From NCBI RefSeq assembly GCF_041949975.1, contig NZ_JBHFQG010000002.1:124001-188000 (forward strand): a stretch of 64,000 bases of DNA, read 5' to 3'. The position numbers and the translations under genes are program-made. Origin of the DNA: Alteribacillus sp041949975 (GTDB taxonomy: Bacteria > Bacillota > Bacilli > Bacillales > Marinococcaceae). Positions 25,143 to 33,593 of the stretch are shown here, piece after piece. Each line of letters begins with the position of its first letter. Within the stretch, counting starts at the first letter, position 1. The notes beneath the pieces are model-generated. The model saw only the letters and a program-made list of their open reading frames with translations. It did not search any database and was not told the origin of the DNA.

Positions 25143-26468
25143 ATGCAAATGATGCTTCAGGGGTTGTTGTCGCATAAATTAACAGAATCACAAGCTGCTT
25201 TACCGCAGAAGAGTGCCTCTAAAAACAATGATGGTGATGCTTTTTTGAAAGTGTTAGGAGATGTTATGCATCCGGAGATGAAAGAAAGATTTCTTGATGT
25301 GACAGCTGTGGAGGAATTAACTGTTGAAGATTTGCTTGCTGCATTATTTCAGAATGGAGAAGCACTGATTGAAGAATTTAAACAAGAATTAAATACTTTG
25401 TTTAAAAAAGAGTCGTTTGAATGGAGTGGCGAACTAGCAGCTCTTCTTAATAATTTCCCGAAAGAAGTACAAGATGCAGCAGAATCTTTGAACGATTTAA
25501 GCGGGGATGAAGCGTTGCAGCAAATTGAAAATTGGCTTTCGGGTGACATTGAAATATTACCTGCTGAAACGAAAGAACAGGAAAAGCTCTTTGCTGAATC
25601 CATAGCTGGCCTGTTTGGGGTTTTAAACCAGGTGCAAAACAATAAAAATCTCAGCTCAGCAGATAATCAAAAAGCAGTACCGCCTGAATTAAACCGAGCT
25701 ATTACTTCCCTTGCCAATACCATTTTTCAAGGAAAGACAGGAGAGTTTACAGATATTAAAAAAGCAGTTGAGCAGCTGACCCGCTGGACAGAAAATCAAA
25801 TGAATTCAAGCAGTAAACAGTCAGTTGAGCAATTTGTTCAGCAATTAAATAAGATCTCAGAAGCTGAAAGCTCCAATAAATCGAATTTTTTGCAGCAGCT
25901 GCTGCAAAGAGGAATCCCCTCTTCCGAAAGCAGCCTTAATAATACTCTCTCCGCTGCGTCTTCCCAGGATAACAGTGGAATGATGACAAAAGTTAAGATG
26001 ATGGTAATGCACTTAGGAGAAAACAAAACAGAACATGCAAGAGGACAGGAATTTGTAAAGCAGCTGCAAAATTTGCTGGGGAAAAGCAGTTTGCAGTCTT
26101 TCAAAAATGGTACCCAAGAGCTTTCATTAAAGCTGCATCCTGAACATCTTGGCCGTGTGGACATTAAATTAGTCCAGCAAAATGGGCAGATCAATGCTCA
26201 GCTGTTGACTACGACAAAGACAGCAAGAGACATAGTAGAAAGTCAAATTCAGCAGCTACGCCATACATTGACACAGCAAAACATTCAAGTGGACAAAATA
26301 GAAATTACGCAGCAGCAGCCTTCTTATTTACAGCAGGAAGACCAGCAAAAAAAACAGCGTAACCATGAACCTCCTTTATATGAACAGGAAGAAGATCAAT
26401 CAGAGGGGGAAAATAACCATTCTTTTGCTGAAATGTTAGAAGAGATGACTATTAATGAACAAGCGTAG
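25143..26468 (+). CDS. fliK: Flagellar hook-length control protein FliK
   Basis: This 441-residue secreted ruler protein sets hook length and triggers the FlhB specificity switch. The middle is a low-complexity Gln/Ser/Glu-rich region. The conserved C-terminal hook domain contains ELSLKLHPEHLGRVDIKLVQ and AQLLTTTKTARDIVESQI. It ends in an acidic-Gln tail. AAAGGAAGTGAG precedes ATG 25143. It is intact, in contrast to the FliK-like ylqG pseudogene at 3.1-4.8 kb. Confidence 0.92.
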   Translation: MQMMLQGLLSHKLTESQAALPQKSASKNNDGDAFLKVLGDVMHPEMKERFLDVTAVEELTVEDLLAALFQNGEALIEEFKQELNTLFKKESFEWSGELAALLNNFPKEVQDAAESLNDLSGDEALQQIENWLSGDIEILPAETKEQEKLFAESIAGLFGVLNQVQNNKNLSSADNQKAVPPELNRAITSLANTIFQGKTGEFTDIKKAVEQLTRWTENQMNSSSKQSVEQFVQQLNKISEAESSNKSNFLQQLLQRGIPSSESSLNNTLSAASSQDNSGMMTKVKMMVMHLGENKTEHARGQEFVKQLQNLLGKSSLQSFKNGTQELSLKLHPEHLGRVDIKLVQQNGQINAQLLTTTKTARDIVESQIQQLRHTLTQQNIQVDKIEITQQQPSYLQQEDQQKKQRNHEPPLYEQEEDQSEGENNHSFAEMLEEMTINEQA

Positions 26469-26477
26469 GTGATAAAT

Positions 26478-26999
26478 ATGTCGAACACCATTCAAGAGAC
26501 ATATGCACTTCCATCAAAGGAAGAGTCTTTAATGAAGGAAAAACAAGACAGCAATATCTTGGGAAAAGATGATTTTCTTAAGATTTTAATGGCTCAGCTT
26601 CAAAATCAGGATCCGCTCAATCCAATGGAAGATAAAGAATTTGTTGCTCAAATGGCTCAATTTTCTTCCCTTGAACAAATGACGAATATGACATCAGCCA
26701 TTGACAAGTTTGTAAAAGCACATGAAAGCGGCTCTCTTGTTCAACATAGCGAACTGATTGGAAAAAATGTAATATGGGAGCGTCAAGTGGAGAAAAACGG
26801 ACAGCCGGCTGGAACGGAAGATGTTGAAAACATTGTAAAATCTGTAAAGCGCGATGGTGACGGAAATATTCGTTTACTTTTAGATGATGATCGATGGATT
26901 AATAGTGAACAGCTTGTACAAGTCGGAGATGTCCCATCTAGCGGAGGCAGGGAAGAAGACTTTGTGGATGAAGAGGAGAATGTACAAGATCCCCAGTAG
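26478..26999 (+). CDS. flgD: Flagellar hook capping protein FlgD
   Basis: This 173-residue scaffold caps the growing hook. The family N-terminal motif is LGKDDFLKILMAQLQNQDPL followed by NPMEDKEFVAQMAQFSSLEQM. The C-terminal half is short and acidic, ending REEDFVDEEENVQDPQ. The start is ATG 26478 behind AGGTGA (26467-26472). A GTG at 26469 overlaps that site. The frame continues open after two stop codons, reading TAPVQDMEEAQSSQ, to 27086, perhaps an older longer tail. Confidence 0.93.
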   Translation: MSNTIQETYALPSKEESLMKEKQDSNILGKDDFLKILMAQLQNQDPLNPMEDKEFVAQMAQFSSLEQMTNMTSAIDKFVKAHESGSLVQHSELIGKNVIWERQVEKNGQPAGTEDVENIVKSVKRDGDGNIRLLLDDDRWINSEQLVQVGDVPSSGGREEDFVDEEENVQDPQ

Positions 27000-27125
27000 A
27001 TGACGGGATAAACGGCTCCCGTACAAGATATGGAAGAAGCGCAGTCTTCCCAAATAAATGAAACCGAAGAAGAGTTTTTGGGTTGATAAAAGTGAGAAAG
27101 GTTTGGAACACGGGAGGCGAAACAT

Positions 27126-27515
27126 ATGAATTCAACCATTCATACGAACGGCCTTCATCAATTGCCTCATCCTGGAACCTCACACCAAAAGCCAAAGACT
27201 GCAAACGATCAGACCTCCTTTAAAGATGTTTTGCAAAAGCAGCTTCAGACAAATGGAGAGCTGAAAATTAGTAAACATGCAGAAAAAAGGCTCCATAACC
27301 GAGATGTGGAGGTTACCAATGCAGAATGGAAGAAAATTTTTGAGAAAGTGGAAGAAGCAAAAAGCAAAGGAGTTACAGATTCGATTGTAATAACAAATAA
27401 CGCTGCATTGGTGGTGAGCGCCAAAAATAATACGGTCATTACAGCGATGAACCGTGATGAGGCTTCTCGGCATATTTTTACAAACATTAATGGAACTATT
27501 GTGATAAAAGAATAA
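27126..27515 (+). CDS. Flagellar operon protein, TIGR02530-like
   Basis: This 129-residue protein has a variable N-terminus and a conserved C-terminal domain: ELKISKHAEKRLHNRDVEV, then DSIVITNNAALVVSAKNNTVITAM and an end in NINGTIVIKE. This pattern is that of the TIGR02530 flagellar-operon family found between flgD and flgE in Bacillales and Clostridia. Its function is unknown. GGGAGGCG precedes the ATG. Confidence 0.82.
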   Translation: MNSTIHTNGLHQLPHPGTSHQKPKTANDQTSFKDVLQKQLQTNGELKISKHAEKRLHNRDVEVTNAEWKKIFEKVEEAKSKGVTDSIVITNNAALVVSAKNNTVITAMNRDEASRHIFTNINGTIVIKE

Positions 27516-27602
27516 CCGGCTCGACCTGATAAAGGAAGCCGCGGTACGGCTGAAGGAAAGACGCTGTACAAATGATTTTGATTAAAAGGGAGGATAAGGC
27601 AC

Positions 27603-28562
27603 ATGCTTCGTTCCATGTACTCCGGTATTTCCGGTATGAAAAACTTTCAACAAAAATTAGATGTTACAGCCAACAACATTTCTAACGTGAACACGTTCGG
27701 CTTTAAAAAAGGCAGAGCAACCTTTAAAGATATGGTCAGTCAGCAAATAGCAGGGGCAACTGGTCCAACTGACACGAGCGGCGGTTCCAATCCAAGACAA
27801 GTCGGTCTCGGCACTCAGCTGGGAAGTATTGATACGATCCACACCCAGGGAAGTCTGCAAAATACTAACCGGGAACTAGACCTCGGAGTTTCTGGAGATG
27901 GATTCTTTATGGTAGGGGAACACGCTGAAGGTTGGCCCGATGGTGATTTAGAAGATATTAATCTAGCAAATGAGGGAGCCAATGATGTAGAGGAGGCCTA
28001 TGAAGGATTAAATATTAATTACACTAGAGCCGGTAATTTTTATTTGGATGAAGAAGGATATATTGTCAATGGTGATGGCAGGTATTTAATAGGGAAAACT
28101 AGTACTGAAACTGCCGATTTAGATGACGATGGTGAAGATGAATTAGTTGGAGTTGAAGATGTTGATGATTTAAATGAAGAGGAAATTGGGAGAATCCAGA
28201 TTCTAACAAATGCTGAAAGCTTTAGTATAGGCGGAGATGGAAGTGTCAGCTTTGTTAATGCTGAAGGTGATTTACGAGTGGCCGGTCAAATCCAGTTGGC
28301 ACAATTTCCTAACGCAGAAGGCCTTGAGAAAATAGGGGACAATCTTTATCAGGAAACAGATAACTCTGGAGAAAGATTAGAAAGCAACCCTGGAGAAGAT
28401 GGGTCGGGTGAACTGGTAGCTGGTACGCTTGAAATGTCAAACGTAGACCTCTCGGAAGAATTCACCGAAATGATCACAGCCCAGCGCGGTTTCCAGGCCA
28501 ATACACGCGGTATCACGACAGCAGATGAAGTACTTCAAGAGCTCATGAATTTGAAACGGTAA
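27603..28562 (+). CDS. flgE: Flagellar hook protein FlgE
   Basis: This 319-residue hook subunit starts MLRSMYSGISGMKNFQQKLD with the rod/hook motif VTANNISNVNTFGFKKGRA and ends TEMITAQRGFQANTRGITTA plus DEVLQELMNLKR. It is about 55 residues longer than B. subtilis FlgE (264). The extra length is two acidic insertions at about residues 107-137 and 167-195, the second containing the Asp-rich loop DLDDDGEDE. GGGAGG precedes the ATG. Confidence 0.93.
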   Translation: MLRSMYSGISGMKNFQQKLDVTANNISNVNTFGFKKGRATFKDMVSQQIAGATGPTDTSGGSNPRQVGLGTQLGSIDTIHTQGSLQNTNRELDLGVSGDGFFMVGEHAEGWPDGDLEDINLANEGANDVEEAYEGLNINYTRAGNFYLDEEGYIVNGDGRYLIGKTSTETADLDDDGEDELVGVEDVDDLNEEEIGRIQILTNAESFSIGGDGSVSFVNAEGDLRVAGQIQLAQFPNAEGLEKIGDNLYQETDNSGERLESNPGEDGSGELVAGTLEMSNVDLSEEFTEMITAQRGFQANTRGITTADEVLQELMNLKR

Positions 28563-28584
28563 GCTTGCCATCAAAAGGAGGTTT

Positions 28585-28608
28585 GAGCCGGGACCGTCCT
28601 CCCGGCTC
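28585..28608 (+). promoter_or_regulatory. Strong hairpin between the ribosome-binding site and start of swrD
   Basis: GAGCCGGGA (28585-28593) pairs perfectly with TCCCGGCTC (28600-28608) around a six-base loop. An AAGGAGG site (28575-28581) lies just upstream and the swrD ATG is 38 bases beyond it, with no other site nearer. Folding removes 24 bases, leaving a 14-base spacing. No T run follows, so this is not a terminator. Confidence 0.65.
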
Positions 28609-28619
28609 ATCCAATATAT

Positions 28620-28832
28620 ATGATTCAACTTACTAAGTTAAATGATCAGACATTTTTGCTTAATATTCCGCTGATCGAACAGGTCGAAGCATTGCCGGAT
28701 ACGACGATTACCTTGATAAATGGGAAAAAGCTGGTCGTAAAAAAAAGCTTAAAAGAAGTAAACGACCTCGCAAGTGAATTTTACCGTCGAATCGGGTTAA
28801 TGGGGGTATCAGCCAGGGAGGAGGATGATTAA
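28620..28832 (+). CDS. swrD: FlbD family flagellar protein SwrD
   Basis: This 70-residue protein begins MIQLTKLNDQTFLLNIPLIE, the FlbD family start, and contains TTITLINGKKLVVKKS. In B. subtilis SwrD (YlzI), encoded between flgE and fliL, raises flagellar motor power for swarming. The start codon lacks an adjacent ribosome-binding site. The likely site lies upstream of the hairpin at 28585-28608. Confidence 0.88.
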   Translation: MIQLTKLNDQTFLLNIPLIEQVEALPDTTITLINGKKLVVKKSLKEVNDLASEFYRRIGLMGVSAREEDD

Positions 28833-28834
28833 TA

Positions 28835-29263
28835 TTGTTTCAAAATAGATTAGTGAACATTATGCTCATTATGATTATATCTATTACTCTTATTGGAGTA
28901 GTAACACTGGTGCTTTTCAATTATTTTTCCACACCGGAAGCTGGAGCTGAACCTACGATAGATGAAATTATTGAAAACTCATGGGGAACAGAAGAAATAA
29001 CTACCAATCTTGATGACAAAACCTTTTTAAAAACTCAGTTCCGCATTCACGTAGACTCTGCCAAAGCAAAAGACGAACTGGAAAAACGCGATTTTCAAGT
29101 TAATAACCTAATTATTCATCAACTGGCGGGGATGAATTCTTCGGATATAAAAAGCCAGGAAGGGCTCGAGGAATTAGAATCTACTCTTCGTTTAAAGATA
29201 AACGACATTATGAAAGAAGGCAAAGTCATTCGCATCTATACAACAGAACGAATGATACAGTAA
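28835..29263 (+). CDS. fliL: Flagellar basal body-associated protein FliL
   Basis: This 142-residue protein has a single N-terminal membrane segment (about residues 8-30) and an extracytoplasmic domain ending in LRLKINDIMKEGKVIRIYTT, the typical FliL end. FliL surrounds the stator and supports torque. The start is TTG 28835, 11 bases after GGGAGGAGG, which lies in the end of swrD. Confidence 0.92.
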   Translation: MFQNRLVNIMLIMIISITLIGVVTLVLFNYFSTPEAGAEPTIDEIIENSWGTEEITTNLDDKTFLKTQFRIHVDSAKAKDELEKRDFQVNNLIIHQLAGMNSSDIKSQEGLEELESTLRLKINDIMKEGKVIRIYTTERMIQ

Positions 29264-29296
29264 TTTGCGCATGAAGGGGAAGGGAGGTGAAAAAGA

Positions 29297-30280
29297 GTGG
29301 CAGATGTTCTTTCACAAGGTGAAATAGATTCCTTATTATCCGCCCTGTCAACAGGGGAAATGGATGCGGATGAATTAAAAAAGGAAGAGTCCGAGAAAAA
29401 AGTAAAATCCTATGACTTTAAAAGAGCCCTTCGTTTTTCCAAAGACCAGATTCGGAGTCTATCCCGTATTCATGAAAATTTTGCTAGGCTCTTAACGACA
29501 ACTTTTTCCGCACAATTGAGGACATTTGTACAGATTTCCGTTGCATCGGTTGATCAGCTTCCTTATGACGAATTCATTCGTTCGATCCCAAAAATGACAT
29601 TACTTAACGTATATGAAGCTTATCCCCTGGATGGACGTCTGCTTATGGAAGTAAATCCAAACATAGGTTATGCCATGCTGGACAGGCTTCTCGGCGGAAA
29701 GGGCACAAGCATTAATAAAGTAGATAATTTAACAGAAATAGAAACGAAAATAATGACCCAGATGTTTCAGCGAATGCTTGAAACGTTTCAGAGCGCCTGG
29801 GAATCTGTTTTAGAAATTGACCCGGTTATGCAGGATATCGAAGTAAACCCCCAGTTTTTGCAAATGGTATCCCCAAACGAAACGGTGGTGGTTATTTCTT
29901 TATCAACTACAATTGGAGAAACAACCGGAATGGTGAATATATGCCTTCCTCACGTTGTTTTAGAAGAAATACTGCCAAAATTGTCAGTACATTACTGGAT
30001 GCAGACAAAGAAAAAACAACGAGATGAAACCGAAGTAGTGGCACTCGAACATACGGTTAAATCTGCACCGTTAACTTTGCAGGCCATCCTTGGGAGTTCC
30101 GAGATCACCATTGAAGAGTTTTTACATTTAAACGAAGGAGATGTCATTGAACTCGACCAAAATATTCACGATCCGCTGCTTCTTACAGCTGGTGGAGAGC
30201 CAAAGTATTACGGACAACCAGGACAATTAAACCGCCATATGGCGATGCAGATCACTGAAGAATTGGAGGAGGGGGATTAG
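29297..30280 (+). CDS. fliM: Flagellar motor switch protein FliM
   Basis: This 327-residue C-ring protein binds CheY-P through the N-terminal motif DVLSQGEIDSLLSAL. The middle domain (RTFVQISVASVDQLPYDEF) resembles CheC, and the C-terminal SpoA domain includes LNEGDVIELDQNIHDPLLL. The start is GTG 29297 behind GGGAGGTGA. It overlaps no neighbour and fliY begins one base after its stop. Confidence 0.96.
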   Translation: MADVLSQGEIDSLLSALSTGEMDADELKKEESEKKVKSYDFKRALRFSKDQIRSLSRIHENFARLLTTTFSAQLRTFVQISVASVDQLPYDEFIRSIPKMTLLNVYEAYPLDGRLLMEVNPNIGYAMLDRLLGGKGTSINKVDNLTEIETKIMTQMFQRMLETFQSAWESVLEIDPVMQDIEVNPQFLQMVSPNETVVVISLSTTIGETTGMVNICLPHVVLEEILPKLSVHYWMQTKKKQRDETEVVALEHTVKSAPLTLQAILGSSEITIEEFLHLNEGDVIELDQNIHDPLLLTAGGEPKYYGQPGQLNRHMAMQITEELEEGD

Positions 30281-30281
30281 C

Positions 30282-31535
30282 ATGAATGATGATATGCTCT
30301 CTCAGGAAGAAATTAATGAATTACTAAAAAGTGTCGGCGGAGATGACGATGATGATACAAATCAAGAAGAGCCGCAGTCTGCTGAGGCAGCAACACCCTC
30401 GCAAAGCAGCAATCAATTGAACATTGAAGATTATTTGAATTCTATTGAACAAGATGCACTGGGGGAAATAGGAAATATTTCTTTTGGCAGTGCAGCAACC
30501 GCACTATCTCAGCTTTTAAATCAAAAAGTTGATATCACGACACCAAGAGTATCACTCGTGCAGCAGGAAGAGCTCGATGAAGAATTCCCACAGCCGCATG
30601 TAGCCGTTCATGTCCAGTACACAGATGGATTTGAAGGTACTAATCTGTTAGTTATTAACACAACAGATGCAGCAATTATTGCAGACTTAATGCTTGGAGG
30701 AGACGGAACCAATCCATCAGGGGATATGGGTGAAATGCATATTAGTGCTGTGCAGGAAGCAATGAATCAAATGATGGGATCCGCCTCCACGTCCATGTCT
30801 ACGATATTCAATAAGAGAGTAGATATTTCACCGCCCGGCATTGATCTTATGGATGTAAAAGAATCACGAGGTACAAGCAACATTCCAAATGATGATATGC
30901 TTGCCAAAATTTCGTTTCATTTGAAAATCGGCGACCTTATTGATTCATCTATTATGCAGCTTGTTACCATTCCATTTGCAAAGCAGATGGTTGATGATTT
31001 AATGAATCCCCCTTCTGAAAAAGAAGAAGGACAAATAGAGGAAAAGCCAGCGTCCGAAAAACCTTCCCCTTCTGATAGAGAGAATGTACGCCATGCTTCT
31101 TCACCTGCGCCTTCCAAGATAGGACCAGCTGCAACTTATCCGTATGAACAGCATAAAGAAAGGCAGCAGGATCAGCAGTTTTTAGGCGGCGGCAGTACAG
31201 AACAGCAGCGTATGAAAAATATTCAATCAGCCGAATTTTCTTCATTTGATGCACCTTCTTTAAACGAACCTGAATCAAAAAATCTTAATATGCTGCTCGA
31301 TATTCCGCTTGACGTAACAGTTGAACTAGGGAGAACACAACGTTCTATTAAAGATATTTTAGAATTTTCTCAGGGCTCTATTATCGAGCTGGACAAACTT
31401 GCTGGAGAGCCTGTCGATATTCTTGTTAATCAAAAATTAGTGGCAAATGGCGAAGTCGTTGTCATCGATGAAAACTTTGGAGTTCGGGTTACCGACATTG
31501 TCAGCCAGGCAGACCGAATCAAAAAATTAAAATAA
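30282..31535 (+). CDS. fliY: Flagellar switch phosphatase FliY
   Basis: This 417-residue protein combines a FliM-like N-terminal CheY-P-binding peptide (MLSQEEINELLKS), a CheC-like phosphatase core with DALGEIGNISFGSAATALSQ and SAVQEAMNQMMGSASTSMST, a long Glu/Pro/Ser/Gln linker (about residues 245-330), and a C-terminal FliN-type SpoA domain (IIELDKLAGEPVDILVN). In Bacillus it replaces FliN and removes phosphate from CheY-P at the motor. Confidence 0.95.
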   Translation: MNDDMLSQEEINELLKSVGGDDDDDTNQEEPQSAEAATPSQSSNQLNIEDYLNSIEQDALGEIGNISFGSAATALSQLLNQKVDITTPRVSLVQQEELDEEFPQPHVAVHVQYTDGFEGTNLLVINTTDAAIIADLMLGGDGTNPSGDMGEMHISAVQEAMNQMMGSASTSMSTIFNKRVDISPPGIDLMDVKESRGTSNIPNDDMLAKISFHLKIGDLIDSSIMQLVTIPFAKQMVDDLMNPPSEKEEGQIEEKPASEKPSPSDRENVRHASSPAPSKIGPAATYPYEQHKERQQDQQFLGGGSTEQQRMKNIQSAEFSSFDAPSLNEPESKNLNMLLDIPLDVTVELGRTQRSIKDILEFSQGSIIELDKLAGEPVDILVNQKLVANGEVVVIDENFGVRVTDIVSQADRIKKLK

Positions 31536-31560
31536 ACAATTACTCAAGGAGGAACGAAAC

Positions 31561-31923
31561 GTGGCACATTCTGTGTTAATTGTTGATGATGCATCATTTA
31601 TGCGAATGATGATTAAAGATATCCTTGTAAAAAATAACTATGAAATAGCCGCTGAGGCGAAAGACGGTCAGGAAGCGGTAGAGTTATATAAAGAATTGTC
31701 TCCTAACCTCGTAACGATGGATATCACTATGCCGGAAAAGGATGGAATTGCTGCTTTAAAAGAAATAAAATCATTTGATCCAAATGCAAAAATCATTATG
31801 TGTTCAGCGATGGGCCAGCAGGCAATGGTGATTGATGCCATTCAAGCAGGGGCCAAAGATTTCATTGTGAAACCTTTTCAGGCAAACCGGGTGCTTGAAG
31901 CAATAAATAAAACGCTGGGTTGA
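31561..31923 (+). CDS. cheY: Chemotaxis response regulator CheY
   Basis: This 120-residue receiver protein has the acidic pocket Asp9-Asp10, phosphorylation site Asp54 in VTMDITMPEKDG, and conserved Lys104 in FIVKPF. In Bacillus CheY-P promotes counter-clockwise rotation. It starts at GTG 31561 behind AAGGAGG. Its kinase gene cheA is not found in this operon. Confidence 0.96.
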   Translation: MAHSVLIVDDASFMRMMIKDILVKNNYEIAAEAKDGQEAVELYKELSPNLVTMDITMPEKDGIAALKEIKSFDPNAKIIMCSAMGQQAMVIDAIQAGAKDFIVKPFQANRVLEAINKTLG

Positions 31924-31935
31924 TTAGCGGAGGGT

Positions 31936-32610
31936 ATGAAGGTGAAGAGGAAAACATCACGATGGAAAATCTTAATTGCTATTGGGATTTTGATATGGGC
32001 TGGTTTGGGGCAATCTACAGCAGCAGAAGAAGAGGATCGAACGATAAGCGAGGCACTGCAGCAAGATAATGAAGCAGAAGGTACCACTAACACCGAAGCA
32101 GAAGCCGCTAATAATGAAGACAGAGCTTTAAATGAAGACACACAGCTGGTAGAGGACCGAAGTGCATTTGCTATACTACTTCAATTAGTTCTTGCTCTCG
32201 GAGCAGTAATAGCTATTATGTATTTTCTCTTAAAGTTTATAAACAAAAGAACACAGAGGTTTCAATCTAATCAAACGATGCAGAATCTCGGAGGTGTTCC
32301 GCTTGGGCAAAACAAATCGGTTCAGCTCATTAAAGTAGGAGATCGTCTTTTAGTAGTTGGTGTAGGCGACTCTATTCAACTATTAAAAGAAATAGAAAAC
32401 GAAGAACTAGAAGAGCTGCTTTCTTCGTATGACGGTTCGGAGCCATCCTGGGGAGAAAAAGGAGCATCTTACTTAAGCAGACTGCTAAAGAAATCTCCTT
32501 CTCATGATGAATCAGAAACTTCTTCGTTTCAGAAAGTGTTTAAGGACCAGCTTGGCGAAATGAAGCAAACAAGAAAGAAAGCTCGTCACCGTTTAAAGGA
32601 GTATGACTAA
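31936..32610 (+). CDS. fliO: Flagellar biosynthesis protein FliO (FliZ)
   Basis: This 224-residue protein has an N-terminal signal-like segment ending near AGLGQSTAAEEED, an acidic spacer, a membrane segment (about residues 76-98) and a cytoplasmic SH3-like FliO domain with LGGVPLGQNKSVQLIKVGDR followed by LLVVGVGDSIQLL. It assists assembly of FliP in the export gate. GGAGGG precedes ATG. The stop overlaps the fliP start as TAATG. Confidence 0.92.
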   Translation: MKVKRKTSRWKILIAIGILIWAGLGQSTAAEEEDRTISEALQQDNEAEGTTNTEAEAANNEDRALNEDTQLVEDRSAFAILLQLVLALGAVIAIMYFLLKFINKRTQRFQSNQTMQNLGGVPLGQNKSVQLIKVGDRLLVVGVGDSIQLLKEIENEELEELLSSYDGSEPSWGEKGASYLSRLLKKSPSHDESETSSFQKVFKDQLGEMKQTRKKARHRLKEYD

Positions 32611-33290
32611 TGATTTTTTTTATACCTGGTGTGGACTTTGGCAATTTCATAAGTGAGGATCCATCTGATCTTGCTACAACACTGCAATTAGTACTACTGA
32701 TCACTGTCCTTTCCCTTGCGCCAGCCATTTTAGTATTAATGACGAGCTTTACTAGAATTGTTATTGTTCTATCGTTTGTACGAATGGGGCTTGCCACCCA
32801 ACAAATGCCACCCAATCAAGTATTAATCAGCTTAGCACTATTTATGACCTTTTTTATTATGGCTCCTGTTTTTTCCGAAGTGAATGAAGAGGCGCTGACA
32901 CCAATGCTTGAGGGGGAAATGAACCAGGAGGAAGCGTTTGATGAAGCAGCCCGTCCAATGAAAGAATTCATGTCCGATCATACTCGGGAGAAAGATTTGG
33001 CATTATTTATGGGATACGCTGGAATGGAGAGACCTGAAACCCTTGAGGACATTCCATTAACAGCTTTAATTCCGGCATTTGCTATTAGTGAATTGAAAAC
33101 GGCCTTTCAAATTGGGTTCTTAATTTTCGTGCCTTTTCTTGTAATTGATATGATCGTGGCAAGTGTGCTTATGTCCATGGGGATGATGATGCTCCCGCCG
33201 GTTATGATTTCGCTTCCTTTTAAAATATTATTGTTTGTGCTTGTGGATGGATGGTATTTAATTGTCGAGTCGCTCTTAATAAGTTATTAG
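32610..33290 (+). CDS. fliP: Flagellar export gate protein FliP
   Basis: This 226-residue core subunit of the export gate has four membrane segments. The family signatures are VLMTSFTRIVIVLSFVRMGL (about residues 44-63) and the C-terminal FVPFLVIDMIVASVLMSMGM and VDGWYLIVESL. It starts at the TAATG overlap with fliO, with AAAGGAG inside fliO serving as binding site. Confidence 0.96.
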   Translation: MIFFIPGVDFGNFISEDPSDLATTLQLVLLITVLSLAPAILVLMTSFTRIVIVLSFVRMGLATQQMPPNQVLISLALFMTFFIMAPVFSEVNEEALTPMLEGEMNQEEAFDEAARPMKEFMSDHTREKDLALFMGYAGMERPETLEDIPLTALIPAFAISELKTAFQIGFLIFVPFLVIDMIVASVLMSMGMMMLPPVMISLPFKILLFVLVDGWYLIVESLLISY

Positions 33291-33321
33291 CGATGTAATT
33301 TTTCTAGTAGGTGATTTATAA

Positions 33322-33591
33322 ATGACAGCAGAAACAGTCATTAATCTGGCAGAAAATGGGGTGTGGACCGTCTTTTTTGTAGCGGGGCCTCTTCTTGTTG
33401 TTGCGCTCGTGCTCGGGTTTGGTGTAGCCATTTTTCAAGCAACCACCCAAATCCAGGAACAGACACTTGCGTTTATACCGAAAATATTAGGAGTGCTTGC
33501 TTCATTAGTTATTTTTGGGCCATGGATGTTATCTCAGCTTATTAATTTTACGTATCAGATATTAAATAATCTTCATGAATTTATAGGGTAG
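33322..33591 (+). CDS. fliQ: Flagellar export gate protein FliQ
   Basis: This 89-residue protein has two membrane segments and the FliQ motifs GVAIFQATTQIQEQTLAFIP and GPWMLSQLINFTYQIL. Length equals B. subtilis FliQ. AGGTGAT precedes the ATG. fliR follows after 2 bases. Confidence 0.95.
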   Translation: MTAETVINLAENGVWTVFFVAGPLLVVALVLGFGVAIFQATTQIQEQTLAFIPKILGVLASLVIFGPWMLSQLINFTYQILNNLHEFIG

Positions 33592-33593
33592 TA

